The notes: generated by a model from the sequence alone, not told the origin. Counted from the first letter of the stretch, positions 9,162-17,220 are shown. The stretch is 64,000 nucleotides of DNA from an uncultured Amylibacter sp. (GCA_959347425.1 OY365741.1:1698501-1762500), one strand, 5' to 3'. Translations and numbers: made by a program.

Positions 9162-9782
9162 CTATTTTTGTTTTTCTATAAGCTTTCTTCCATCATTTTT
9201 TGCTGATTTTTTTACAAAGCCATTGATAACCGAACAAATAGCATCAGCTTCCTCTTCTGTAATATTAAGAGGAAAATTTTGTATTGTTATTGTATTGCCA
9301 TCACTAATAAGAACTGGCAAAGGTGTAGTAATACGCTGATTTTGTTGGCTTTCTACATTGCTGGTCTGTTGTATAAGAGCTGATTGAGTTGATTTACTAG
9401 CAGGCTTAGGTGCTTTCGCCTTTTTTGCTATTTTTGCTTTAGGTGGACTTGCAGAAAATGTTAGAGGATTATCTGTATAACGAATAAAAGCATCAACGAC
9501 ACTTTTAAGCCGAGACCTGTAAGATTTTAGAGTTTCTTGGCGATGCTTATGTGGATGACTGTGCATATATCTAGTAAAAATTTCCTCAGTGTTTATTTGG
9601 CGCATGTCTTGTTTTTCGAATTCCTCTAAAATACCACTATTTACAAGTACTTCAATCACTGCCGCCTTCTTTACAATTGCGGTGTTTTTATTCATGAGTC
9701 CTTTGGTTCCAGCAATATCTATCCAAGCAGTGAGAGATTCAAGGCTATAATTTTTACCGTGATTATCAATTTGATTTGTCAT
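9162..9782 (-). CDS. Unknown protein, possible DNA-binding SAM-like domain
   Basis: A 206-residue protein I do not recognise. The start at 9782 (MTNQID) is preferred over an in-frame Met at 9836. AAAGG sits 8 bases before it, and the promoter -10 box overlaps the upstream alternative. Residues 10-110 are helical and end LKSYRSRLKSVVDAFIRYT, then DNPLTF, resembling the N-terminal SAM-like arm of tyrosine recombinases, but no catalytic domain follows. Residues 115-140 are a Lys/Ala/Pro-rich linker. The C-terminus (NTITIQNFPLNITEEEADAI) is a small alpha/beta segment. Codon use is AT-rich compared with both neighbours, which suggests recent transfer. Confidence 0.7.
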   Translation of the reverse strand: MTNQIDNHGKNYSLESLTAWIDIAGTKGLMNKNTAIVKKAAVIEVLVNSGILEEFEKQDMRQINTEEIFTRYMHSHPHKHRQETLKSYRSRLKSVVDAFIRYTDNPLTFSASPPKAKIAKKAKAPKPASKSTQSALIQQTSNVESQQNQRITTPLPVLISDGNTITIQNFPLNITEEEADAICSVINGFVKKSAKNDGRKLIEKQK

Positions 9783-9836
9783 TGTCTGACCTTTCTTTTG
9801 ATTAGCGTTAGTATGTTTAACGTCTTTGTGATACAC

Positions 9837-9865
9837 AATATACGGTTATGGAAATGGTTTGTCAA
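9837..9865 (-). promoter_or_regulatory. Consensus-like promoter of the 9162-9782 gene; AT-rich gap beyond
   Basis: On the minus strand TTGACA (9865-9860), a 17-base spacer and TATATT (9842-9837) place the transcription start near 9830, downstream of the alternative start codon at 9836. The remaining gap to 10087 is very AT-rich (A and T runs, repeats of AAAATGAAATGAAATG) and contains no gene I can support. Confidence 0.65.
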
Positions 9866-10087
9866 TAGTATAATTTAATATTTCTGCCTTTTGAAATAAA
9901 ATTTTGCTTTATAGATACAAAAGCTATAAAAATAAAGGTTTTTTCATTAACAAATTATTAGCTTTTTTCATAAAATGAAATGAAATGATGCATTTTTTAA
10001 TGTAAACTTTGTTTCTTTGATAAAAAAATCATTAAAAAAATACGTTTTCTATCCGCTAAATAATTAAATATGGATTTTTTCTGCGAA

Positions 10088-10432
10088 TCACTCCCCAAAC
10101 CCCACAGGAAACTCATGTACTCCGTCTTTGCCTAACTCCAACGGGGCAGACCAAACCAGCCCGTCCATCGGCAAAACTCCATAAACATGGGGGAATAAAA
10201 CACCACCCCGCGCAGCCTCCCACCGTAATAAATCCCCGAACCCGTCGGCTTGATACGCCAATAGCCACAGCCCCGATGCGCCGTTAAAATGCAGGGCGGC
10301 GGTTGCCCGTGCGCTCGAACCCGTGGAAAAATGGATAAACCCATCGGCGATATCCAGAGGGCTGCCCGCCGTCGCGCCTGCCTCCCGCAAATCGCGCCAT
10401 TCCGCGTCACGCAAAATCTTATAAATCAGCAT
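10088..10432 (-). CDS. DUF952 family protein
   Basis: A 114-residue protein with the family pattern: IYKILRDAEWRDL at the start, SPLDIADGFIHFST (residues about 24-37), then TAALHF, LWLLAYQAD and FPHVYGVLPMDGL. The biochemical role of DUF952 is not established; some annotations place it beside toxin-fold enzymes. It is the second gene of a minus-strand pair, overlapping the VOC gene by 7 bases, and the two are likely co-translated. Confidence 0.9.
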   Translation of the reverse strand: MLIYKILRDAEWRDLREAGATAGSPLDIADGFIHFSTGSSARATAALHFNGASGLWLLAYQADGFGDLLRWEAARGGVLFPHVYGVLPMDGLVWSAPLELGKDGVHEFPVGFGE

Positions 10433-10839
10433 GCGAACACGGAGTCAAAGGATTTCACGCCTTTGGCCTCAATCGGGTTGCCCGCGGGATCGGTAAAAAA
10501 CATCGTGTGCTGCTCGCCCGCTTTGCCCGCATAGCGCACCTGCGGGGGCAGAATAAACGGCACATTCGCACGTTCCAGCCGACCGCGCAGAGCCGTCCAG
10601 TCCGCCAGCAATAAAATGATGCCCAGATGAGGCATTGGCACGGCTTTGCCCGCGACCAGCCCGCCGTTATCCGTGGCAAAGGGCGTGCCAAGATGCAACG
10701 ATATTTGATGCCCAAAGAAATCGTAATCGACCCAAGTATCGGTGCTGCGGCCTTCGCGGCAGCCCAGCACTTCGCCATAAAAAACCCGCGCAGAGGCGAG
10801 GTCATTGATATAATAAGCAAGGTGGAAAATGGATTGCAT
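10426..10839 (-). CDS. VOC (glyoxalase/bleomycin-resistance) superfamily protein
   Basis: A 137-residue metalloenzyme-fold protein beginning FHLAYYINDLASARVFYGEVLGC, with DYDFFGHQISLHLG, HLGIIL and a C-terminal FTDPAGNPIEAKGV. His6, His60-region and the C-terminal Glu fit the metal positions of VOC proteins. The family includes lyases, dioxygenases and isomerases, and the substrate cannot be told. It is the first gene of a two-gene unit with DUF952, divergent from the Rieske gene. Confidence 0.9.
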   Translation of the reverse strand: MQSIFHLAYYINDLASARVFYGEVLGCREGRSTDTWVDYDFFGHQISLHLGTPFATDNGGLVAGKAVPMPHLGIILLLADWTALRGRLERANVPFILPPQVRYAGKAGEQHTMFFTDPAGNPIEAKGVKSFDSVFAC

Positions 10840-10916
10840 GGGGGGTATCTATCATCAATTTATAGGTTGGGTGCTTTATCTGCCATACCCCCATTATAGC
10901 CAAACCCCGTGTTTTT

Positions 10917-10978
10917 GCAACCTCCCCCCATTTCGCGCAATTTTGCCCTCTAAAATGTCGCAAACAAGCTATAACCGC
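10917..10978 (+). promoter_or_regulatory. 62-bp upstream element, copy 1 (shared with 13632-13693)
   Basis: Starts GCAACCTCCCCCCATTTC and includes CGCAA at 10936-10940 and again at 10959-10963 (23 bases apart), then CTATA. About 55 of 62 bases match the element before the dimethylglycine dehydrogenase gene. The direct CGCAA repeat at about two helical turns suits an AraC/GlxA-type activator dimer; that is inference. It lies 40 bases upstream of the Rieske start. Confidence 0.75.
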
Positions 10979-11017
10979 ACCAAATATCCGCTAGGCTTTC
11001 ACCAAAGGAGACCCCGT

Positions 11018-12196
11018 ATGAAACACGATATGAAACACGATTTATCCCCCGATTTATCTACTGTGCTACAGCCTATCGCCACTGCCAAAGGCTTGCCCAA
11101 TCGCCATTATATTGACCCTGAGACCTTCAATGCGGAAACCCGCGCCGTGCTGGGCGATAATTGGGCGGGGATTGGATTTGCCGCCAGTATCCCGAATGAC
11201 GGCGATGTAAAGCCTGTGGATTTCCTCGGCATTCCAATGCTGATGGTGCGCGATAACGGCGCGGTTCGGGTTTATCAAAATACATGCCGTCATCGCGGAA
11301 TGATACTGGTGGATGCGCCCGCGAATATACGGGGGACTATTCGGTGTCCCTATCACTCGTGGTGTTATGGGCTGGATGGCGCGTTGCGCTCTACCCCGCA
11401 TGTCGGCGGGGCGGGCTGTAATGTGCATGATGGGATTAAACGGGCGGACTTGGGGTTGTTTGAAATCCGCTCGCATGTTTATATGGATGTCGTGTTTGTA
11501 AATGTATCAGGCAAGGCGGCGGAGTTTGAGGAGGCTCACGCGGATTTACTCGCACGATGGGCGGATTTTAATCAGCCGTTATATGCGGGCGGGGCGGATA
11601 GTATGTTTCAATTAAATGTCGCATGTAATTGGAAACTGGCGGTAGAGAATTATTGCGAATCCTATCATTTGCCGTGGGTGCATCCCGATTTGAACTTGGT
11701 ATCAAAGCTGGAAGACCACTATCATATTGAAAAACGATGGCAGTATTCTGGGCAAGGGTCGTACAAATATACTCAAATGACGGGGGATGCGGGCGAGGTT
11801 TTTGCCGATTTCGGCGGATTGGCGGATAAGTGGGATGCGGGGGCGGAGTATGTTGCCTTATACCCGAATGTTTTGTTTGGCGTGCATCGGGATCATACCT
11901 TTGCTATTATTTTACAGCCGATTGATTGTGGTAATACGGTGGAGCATGTGGCGTTGTATTATGCCTCTGCCGAGTGCGCGGGTGCGCGGTTTGCCGATTT
12001 ACGGGTGAAAAATGCCGGGTTTTGGAAGGGGGTTTTTAAAGAGGATATTTTTGTCGTGGAGGGTATGCAAAGAGGGCGGTGCGGGCCGATGTTTGATGGC
12101 GGTAAGTTTTCCCCCGTTATGGACGGGCCGACGCATTTGTTTCACGAGTGGGTGGCGGATAAGATGACCAGCTATCAAGGGGCTGATGGTGGGTGA
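11018..12196 (+). CDS. Rieske oxygenase alpha subunit, probable quaternary-amine monooxygenase
   Basis: A 392-residue oxygenase. The start at 11018 has AAAGGAG 7 bases before it; the open frame upstream covers the regulatory element and is not coding. The Rieske [2Fe-2S] site is CRHRGM and CPYHSWCYGLDG at about residues 93-117. The catalytic domain has the mononuclear iron motif NYCESYHLPWVHPDL (Glu and two His) with a distal Asp. The family includes glycine betaine, carnitine and stachydrine demethylating oxygenases. The dimethylglycine dehydrogenase downstream, under a matching upstream element, favours a glycine-betaine-like substrate. No reductase gene is nearby. Confidence 0.85.
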   Translation: MKHDMKHDLSPDLSTVLQPIATAKGLPNRHYIDPETFNAETRAVLGDNWAGIGFAASIPNDGDVKPVDFLGIPMLMVRDNGAVRVYQNTCRHRGMILVDAPANIRGTIRCPYHSWCYGLDGALRSTPHVGGAGCNVHDGIKRADLGLFEIRSHVYMDVVFVNVSGKAAEFEEAHADLLARWADFNQPLYAGGADSMFQLNVACNWKLAVENYCESYHLPWVHPDLNLVSKLEDHYHIEKRWQYSGQGSYKYTQMTGDAGEVFADFGGLADKWDAGAEYVALYPNVLFGVHRDHTFAIILQPIDCGNTVEHVALYYASAECAGARFADLRVKNAGFWKGVFKEDIFVVEGMQRGRCGPMFDGGKFSPVMDGPTHLFHEWVADKMTSYQGADGG

Positions 12197-12419
12197 TGTT
12201 AATTTGGATAATACCCGTTTGCTGGCCGCCTATGCCAGAGGCGACGGTCGCGAAATGATGCAGATTTATCAAGCCGCAGGGCGGGTAGCGTTGGACGCAG
12301 GGGATATTGACGCGGGGTGTTTTTTGTTGACACAGGCCTATGTTTATGGGTTGGAACTGGGCGCGATAGAGGCGAAAGAGTTACGCGCGATACTCATCCA
12401 ATATGGACGCGAAGAATGA
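12186..12419 (+). CDS. Small conserved protein of unknown function
   Basis: A 77-residue soluble, helical protein: LLAAYARGDGREMMQIYQ, then ALDAGDIDAGCFLLTQAYVYGLELG, a pattern close to one TPR-like helix pair. I recall similar small proteins in alphaproteobacteria without a known role. It overlaps the Rieske gene by 11 bases, so it is translationally coupled and may assist that oxygenase. GTG at 12189 is an alternative start. Confidence 0.7.
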   Translation: MVGDVNLDNTRLLAAYARGDGREMMQIYQAAGRVALDAGDIDAGCFLLTQAYVYGLELGAIEAKELRAILIQYGREE

Positions 12420-12462
12420 ATGATGAACTGTGGGTGTGCGACAGTGAAAAGAATGCAAAAGG

Positions 12463-12495
12463 ATGCAAAAAAATCACAGTTTTGCATTATTTTTA
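12463..12495 (+). terminator. Possible terminator after the Rieske operon
   Basis: ATGCAAAA (12463-12470) and TTTTGCAT (12480-12487) form a perfect 8-bp stem with a 9-base loop, followed by TATTTTTAC. The stem is AT-rich, so it would be weak. A further copy of ATGCAAAA at 12453 suggests it may instead be an operator word. Confidence 0.4.
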
Positions 12496-12527
12496 CACTT
12501 TGGTAATAGAAGTTGGTAATAAAAGGC

Positions 12528-12583
12528 TTGTTAATCAAATGTTAACTGTATTATATGCAGAATATAAGATGTCTTGTAAGACA
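12528..12583 (+). promoter_or_regulatory. Promoter and 14-bp palindrome before the Panacea gene
   Basis: TTGTTA (12528-12533), 17 bases, TTATAT (12551-12556). Just after the expected start site lies TGTCTTGTAAGACA (12570-12583), arms TGTCTT/AAGACA, between promoter and ribosome site (AAGGA at 12588-12592). This is a natural place for autorepression, as is usual in toxin-antitoxin loci. Confidence 0.55.
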
Positions 12584-12601
12584 CCTTAAGGAAAAAAAAT
12601 T

Positions 12602-13198
12602 ATGGCGTATAATCCACGCAAAGCGGCACAAACCATTGCCTATTTCATTTTGAAAAGTGGGGCGCAAGACATGGACGTTCTAAAGGTTGTTAAACTTGTT
12701 TATCTGGCTGACCGTGCGTGTATAAAAGTGGGCGGTTTTCCGATTCAAGATGAAGACCGTGTTTCTATGCCACATGGTCCGGTTAATTCCAGTACCCTTG
12801 ACCATATCAATGGTGAATTTGATTTGAAAAAATGTGGTTGGTCGGAATTTTTGAATGATAGGGCTAATCATCGTATTGGTTTGTCTAATAATACCATAAA
12901 AGAAGATGATTTGGATGAGATGAGCGAATATGAAATTGAAGTCTTGAATGATGTTTGGGGGCAATTTGGTCATATGAATCAATGGGAATTGGTTGCTTAC
13001 ACACACAACCCCGAAAATATTCCTGAGTGGAATCACCCCGGAACATCAAGATTGCCCATCCCTCTTTTGTCCATTATGCATGCTGTTGACTTACCCAATG
13101 CAGAAGAATTTGCAGAAGAAGTTGAGGATTTTTCCAGAATGGATGATACGTGGAATCGGCTTCGCAATCGTGCGAATGCGCCCTCGGCTGGCTCGTAG
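12602..13198 (+). CDS. Panacea-domain (DUF4065) protein, putative antitoxin
   Basis: A 198-residue protein whose N-terminal 130 residues fit the Panacea/SocA-like domain: a helix with KVVKLVYLADRACIKVGG, then DEDRVSMPHGPV (the GPV turn is the family hallmark), an acidic middle, and EWELVAYTHN-like QWELVAYTHNPENIPEW. In characterised PanAT systems this domain neutralises diverse adjacent toxins. The gene is AT-rich relative to its neighbours, has its own promoter and is followed after 6 bases by a small gene, which matches a type II-like antitoxin-first layout. The acidic C-terminus (about 165-185) may contact the partner. Confidence 0.85.
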   Translation: MAYNPRKAAQTIAYFILKSGAQDMDVLKVVKLVYLADRACIKVGGFPIQDEDRVSMPHGPVNSSTLDHINGEFDLKKCGWSEFLNDRANHRIGLSNNTIKEDDLDEMSEYEIEVLNDVWGQFGHMNQWELVAYTHNPENIPEWNHPGTSRLPIPLLSIMHAVDLPNAEEFAEEVEDFSRMDDTWNRLRNRANAPSAGS

Positions 13199-13204
13199 CT
13201 ATTT

Positions 13205-13603
13205 ATGACCATCCGCCCGCGACAAACATTTTTGATGAAATCTGGTCCGTCGCATGATCCCGAAAGACTACATTTACATGTTGTTTGCCTTGATGTAGAT
13301 GATGATGGAAATACCCTGATTGTTCCTGTGGCAAGCTATAAAAACTCTCTTTGTGACTCTGCTTGTATTCTTAAGGCAGGTACGCACGAGCTAATCAATC
13401 GCGAATCTTATATTCTATATCGAAAGGCACAAATTAGAAATGCCGATGAATTGCAAGAGGATATAGATGCGAGGGTAATCATCCCCCAAAAAGATATGTC
13501 GCAACATTTTTTTCTAATGATACGAAATGGTGTGGGGCGTTCAATACGTACCCCAAGAAATATCAAAAAATATTTTAATTCTCGCAAGCCGAACAACGGC
13601 TAG
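13205..13603 (+). CDS. Candidate toxin partner of the Panacea antitoxin
   Basis: A 132-residue basic protein with no family I can name with certainty. The segment from HLHVVCLDVDDDGNTLIVPVAS to SACILKAGTHELINRES and YILYRKAQI reads as a small beta-barrel with a turn rich in Gly/His, faintly like MazF/PemK folds. A helix with a basic tail (GRSIRTPRNIKKYF) follows. It has no ribosome site of its own and starts 6 bases after the antitoxin stop, so its translation depends on the upstream gene. The toxin role rests on position beside a Panacea gene, not on a recognised catalytic motif. Confidence 0.6.
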   Translation: MTIRPRQTFLMKSGPSHDPERLHLHVVCLDVDDDGNTLIVPVASYKNSLCDSACILKAGTHELINRESYILYRKAQIRNADELQEDIDARVIIPQKDMSQHFFLMIRNGVGRSIRTPRNIKKYFNSRKPNNG

Positions 13604-13631
13604 GGTTGTTTGTGTGCAAAGGCGTGCAAAG

Positions 13632-13693
13632 GCAACCTCCCCCCATTTCACGCAATTTTATCCCCTAAAATGTCGCAAACAACCTATACCCGT
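13632..13693 (+). promoter_or_regulatory. 62-bp upstream element, copy 2 (shared with 10917-10978)
   Basis: Same start (GCAACCTCCCCCCATTTC), the same paired CGCAA words at 13651-13655 and 13674-13678 (again 23 bases apart) and the same CTATA end as copy 1, with about seven differences. The dimethylglycine dehydrogenase start follows 64 bases later. Confidence 0.75.
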
Positions 13694-13756
13694 GTTAATT
13701 TTCCACTAATCTATCATCAAAGATAATAATTAACCTCAAAAAGAAAGCAACCCCCC

Positions 13757-16192
13757 ATGAAAACCCACGCACAAGCCGTCGTTATAGGTGGCGGACTTAT
13801 CGGCTGTTCCATCCTTTACCACCTAGCGAAACTGGGTTGGAAAGACACCATCCTGCTGGAACGGGATGAATTAACCAGTGGTTCCACTTGGCACGCGGCG
13901 GCTGGTATCCACGGACTCCACGACAGCAATAATATTTCCAAAATGCAGTATTACACCATGAACCTCTATCAGCAGTTAGAGGCGGAAACAGGCCAAGGCT
14001 GCGGGATATATCAGCCAGGCACGCTCTATCTGGCGCAAACCGAAGCGCGCGAGCATCAGCTGCGTATTCAGGCGGCGAAAGCCCGTGCCTTTGACGCTGG
14101 TTTTTATGAAATCAGCATTGAAGAGGCGAAACAGAAAAACCCTTTGATTAATTTTGACGGGATTCGGTGCGTGATGTTTGAACCCGATAGCGGGCATGTT
14201 GACCCCAGTGGCGTAACCCATGCCTATGCCGCGGGGGCGCGGGCTCTGGGGGCACAAATCCACCGTTTCACCCCCGTTACCGCGACAACTCCCACGCCTA
14301 ATGGCGAATGGATTGTGCAAACGCCAAAAGGCGATATTCGCACGCAATGGGTTGTTAATGTGGCGGGGCTTTGGGCGCGGGAAGTCGCCGCGATGGCGGG
14401 TTTTACCCTGCCCTTACAGCCGACCGAACACCAATATCTGGTGACCGAAACCATTGATTCCATTGCTAAATTTGGCAAACACCTGCCCTCTGTCGCTGAT
14501 AGAGATGGCGAGTATTATATGCGGCAGGAAGGCAAAGGTTTGCTGATAGGTGCTTATGAACGCGATTTGCGTTTTTGGGCGGAAGAGGGGACTCCGCAGG
14601 GGTTTGGGCATGAGCTTTTCCCCGATGATTTGGATAGAATCAGTGAAAACTTACTCCGTGCGATGGAACGGGTGCCAGATGCCGCCACGGTTGGGATTAA
14701 ACGGGTTATCAATGGACCGATGATTTGGTCGCCTGATAGCTCTGCCCTTTATGGTCCTGTGCCAGAGCTGACGAACTATTTTTGCTGCTGCGGGATTATT
14801 CCGGGGTTTAGCCAATCGGGTGGTTTGGGACTAGCAACCGCGCAATGGATAATAGACGGCGAGCCTGAATTGGATATGTTCCCGTGGGATATGGCGCGGT
14901 TTGGCGCGTGGGCGGATAAGGATTTCACCCGTGTGCGGGTTGCCGACCAATACGCCAATCGGTTTAAAATTCACTTTCCTTATGAGGAAAGGACGGCGGG
15001 TCGCCCCCTGCGCACTCGCCCGATTTATGAAACACAAAAACAGATGGGCGGCGTTTTCGGGCTGAGTTACGGGTGGGAGCATCCTTTATGGTTCGCCCCG
15101 AAAGGTGTGGCACAAACCGAGGATTACGGCTATACCCGTCAGGCGTGGTTTGAACCTGTTGGCAAGGAATGTTTGGCGTTGCGCAACGGTGTTGGCGTGA
15201 TAGATATTTCCAATTTCGCCAAGTATGAAATCAAAGGGGCGGGCGCGACCGATTGGTTAAATCGCGTGATGGCAAACCATGTCCCGCGGGAGGTTGGACG
15301 CAGTTGTCTGACGCCTCTTTTGGGGCGGCGGGCTGGAATTGCTGGCGATTTTACCTTGACGAAACTGGGGGAAGAGCATTTCTGGATGGTAGGCTCTGGC
15401 GCGGCGGAACGCTATCACCAGCGTATTTTTAACGGTACCGAACGTGGGGATGTGGCGTTTATCAGCCAAACAGACGCGTGGTGCGGGTTTAATGTGGCGG
15501 GGCCGGATTCGCGGGCGTTACTGGCGCGATTGACCCAAACCGATATGTCCAATGAAAATTGGGGGTTTATGCGGTCTAAATCCTTTGTTATAGCGGGGAT
15601 GTCGGCGATTGGCTTGCGGGTTTCTTTTAGCGGCGATTTGGGGTGGGAGATCTATGTGAAGCAGTCCGACCAGCAAAAACTCTATGATGCGTTATTTGAA
15701 AGCGGTGCGGATTTGGGGGTGTGCGCGGTTGGCGGGCGCGCCTTGGGCAGTTTGCGGATTGAAAAGGGCTATGGCTCTTGGGGGCGCGAATATAGCCCGG
15801 AATATTGGCCGCAAGAGGTTGGCTTGGCAGGGCTGATTAAGATGGATAAACCCGCGTTTTTGGGGCGTGAGGCTTATGGTGCGATTGCCGATAATGCCCC
15901 CCGTGAAAAGCTGGTGTTGTTAGAGGTTTCGGTCACAAATAACGCCGATGCCAGTGGTGGCGAGCCTGTGTTTTTACCTAGTGATGGTAGCGGTTTCGGT
16001 CGTGCGGTTGGGCGTGTGTCCAGTGGTGCCTACGGTTATTTTGTGCAGAAATCGCTGGCGTTTTGTTTTATTGAAACGGGGTGTATTAAGGCGGGTGCGG
16101 AGTTTGAGATTGCTATTTTGGGGCAACCCCATAAGGCACGACTGTTGGAGTGTCCGCCGTTTGACCCAAGCGGGGCGAGGTTGCGGGGATAG
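13757..16192 (+). CDS. Dimethylglycine/sarcosine dehydrogenase family flavoprotein
   Basis: An 811-residue two-domain enzyme. Residues 1-370 are the DAO flavin domain, with VVIGGGLIGCSILYHLAK as the dinucleotide fold and SGSTWHAAAGI, where the His of WHAAG-type motifs binds FAD covalently in relatives. A FAO_M linker follows (to about 430). Residues 430-805 are GCV_T folate-binding domains with VIDISNFAKYEIKGAGA and SLRIEKGYGSWGREYSPEY. It probably removes a methyl group from dimethylglycine or sarcosine onto tetrahydrofolate in the cytoplasm. The length and fusion match dimethylglycine dehydrogenase, but the exact substrate is uncertain. The shared upstream element links it to the Rieske gene. 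Confidence 0.9.
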   Translation: MKTHAQAVVIGGGLIGCSILYHLAKLGWKDTILLERDELTSGSTWHAAAGIHGLHDSNNISKMQYYTMNLYQQLEAETGQGCGIYQPGTLYLAQTEAREHQLRIQAAKARAFDAGFYEISIEEAKQKNPLINFDGIRCVMFEPDSGHVDPSGVTHAYAAGARALGAQIHRFTPVTATTPTPNGEWIVQTPKGDIRTQWVVNVAGLWAREVAAMAGFTLPLQPTEHQYLVTETIDSIAKFGKHLPSVADRDGEYYMRQEGKGLLIGAYERDLRFWAEEGTPQGFGHELFPDDLDRISENLLRAMERVPDAATVGIKRVINGPMIWSPDSSALYGPVPELTNYFCCCGIIPGFSQSGGLGLATAQWIIDGEPELDMFPWDMARFGAWADKDFTRVRVADQYANRFKIHFPYEERTAGRPLRTRPIYETQKQMGGVFGLSYGWEHPLWFAPKGVAQTEDYGYTRQAWFEPVGKECLALRNGVGVIDISNFAKYEIKGAGATDWLNRVMANHVPREVGRSCLTPLLGRRAGIAGDFTLTKLGEEHFWMVGSGAAERYHQRIFNGTERGDVAFISQTDAWCGFNVAGPDSRALLARLTQTDMSNENWGFMRSKSFVIAGMSAIGLRVSFSGDLGWEIYVKQSDQQKLYDALFESGADLGVCAVGGRALGSLRIEKGYGSWGREYSPEYWPQEVGLAGLIKMDKPAFLGREAYGAIADNAPREKLVLLEVSVTNNADASGGEPVFLPSDGSGFGRAVGRVSSGAYGYFVQKSLAFCFIETGCIKAGAEFEIAILGQPHKARLLECPPFDPSGARLRG

Positions 16193-16229
16193 TTATTAGT
16201 TATTAGTTATTAGTGATTAGTGATTAGTG
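16191..16229 (+). repeat. Heptamer array, left arm of an inverted pair
   Basis: TTAGTTATTAGTTATTAG followed by TGATTAGTGATTAGTG. The inverted counterpart lies at 17177-17220; together they bracket the nuclease gene. Confidence 0.8.
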
Positions 16230-16231
16230 GG

Positions 16232-17092
16232 TTATTCGCTAAACATTTTTTCATAAAGGTTGGGAATGTCATGGTGCGATAAAAGTTTAACACCTGTATC
16301 TGTGGCGAGGGCTTTTGCACTCTTGGTATAAGATGCGTTTGACATAACCCCGACCACATCCATTTGATGAAATGCCTTGCCCGCGTGTGCCTCTTGCACG
16401 GCTTTGTTGCCAACAGAGGATTTAAGGAGCTTACATTGTAGCCCGATTGTTTTACCATTTTTCTTGGCAATAACATCAATTCCTTGATCGCCAGAGGCTA
16501 CGGTAACTTTTGCATCCCAGTCAAATTTATTTAAGCCATCAGCAACCCAATGTTCAAATTCATGTCCGTCTGTAGGGATAGCGTTAATATCAAATCCCGA
16601 TTCACGGTCATATTCTTCCCAAATACCTAATTGCTCAAATACAAATTTCTTTGTTTTGCTACGTATTCCGTAATCACTTGTGAAGTACGCACTTACACCA
16701 ACACTTTTATAGAATTCATCAAGAACTTTATCAGTGTTATTTTCTACTACCGCTCCATAATCGTCTGTTATTACAGCTCTTTCTAGATTGCGATTTAATA
16801 CGTGCCGATGCGTTTTTATTGCATCCATAAGCCTGTCAATGTTTTGTTTCCTTTCAATAGAATTTTCTATCTCGCGTTGACGTTCTTTTTCAGCTTTTTC
16901 GTCATCTTGTTCTTTAATTTGTTTTTTACTTGGCGACATACAGTAAATGAAAATTACCACAATAACAGCAAAAGCTAAAAGGGATACCAATATTGCTGTA
17001 ACAAGTTTTATGCCAGTAACGAGAGACAGAATTATTGATACAATGCCCCAAAACGCAATTGCCCCCGTTATAGCAGTCTTATTCTCATTCAT
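16232..17092 (-). CDS. Membrane-anchored Mrr-like restriction endonuclease
   Basis: A 286-residue protein starting MNENKTAITG; an in-frame extension to 17158 lacks support. Two TM segments lie at about 7-25 and 28-48 (TAITGAIAFWGIVSII, LVTAILVSLLAFAVIV), then a charged coiled coil (about 55-90) and a middle domain. A C-terminal PD-(D/E)xK domain has EHWVADGLNKFDWDAKV, GDQGIDVIAKKNGKT and GLQCKL, the catalytic D...QxK of the Mrr_cat family. Solitary TM-nucleases of this sort occur in defence contexts, but no methylase or partner is adjacent. It is AT-rich relative to neighbours and framed by inverted heptamer arrays, suggesting a mobile cassette. Confidence 0.85.
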   Translation of the reverse strand: MNENKTAITGAIAFWGIVSIILSLVTGIKLVTAILVSLLAFAVIVVIFIYCMSPSKKQIKEQDDEKAEKERQREIENSIERKQNIDRLMDAIKTHRHVLNRNLERAVITDDYGAVVENNTDKVLDEFYKSVGVSAYFTSDYGIRSKTKKFVFEQLGIWEEYDRESGFDINAIPTDGHEFEHWVADGLNKFDWDAKVTVASGDQGIDVIAKKNGKTIGLQCKLLKSSVGNKAVQEAHAGKAFHQMDVVGVMSNASYTKSAKALATDTGVKLLSHHDIPNLYEKMFSE

Positions 17093-17176
17093 ATCTATGT
17101 CTTTCCAAAAAACCCACAATACCAAAACCCGCCTTGCGTGTAAATACTTAGATAGCAAAAAGATGCGGGGATATAT

Positions 17177-17220
17177 TCATAACCAATAACTAATCACTAA
17201 CAACTAATAACTAATAACTA
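17177..17220 (-). repeat. Heptamer array, right arm of an inverted pair
   Basis: Contains AACTAATCACTAACAAC and CTAATAACTAATAACTAA, the reverse complement of the array at 16191-16229 over at least 19 bases. It ends inside the stop region of the amidase gene. Confidence 0.8.

Noticed and set aside
10829..11017. Upstream extension of the Rieske oxygenase frame
   Set aside because: It runs through the 62-bp regulatory element and lacks any family match; AAAGGAG supports the start at 11018.
16948..17189. Small plus-strand frame opposite the nuclease N-terminus
   Set aside because: Antisense to the TM region of the nuclease; no ribosome site.
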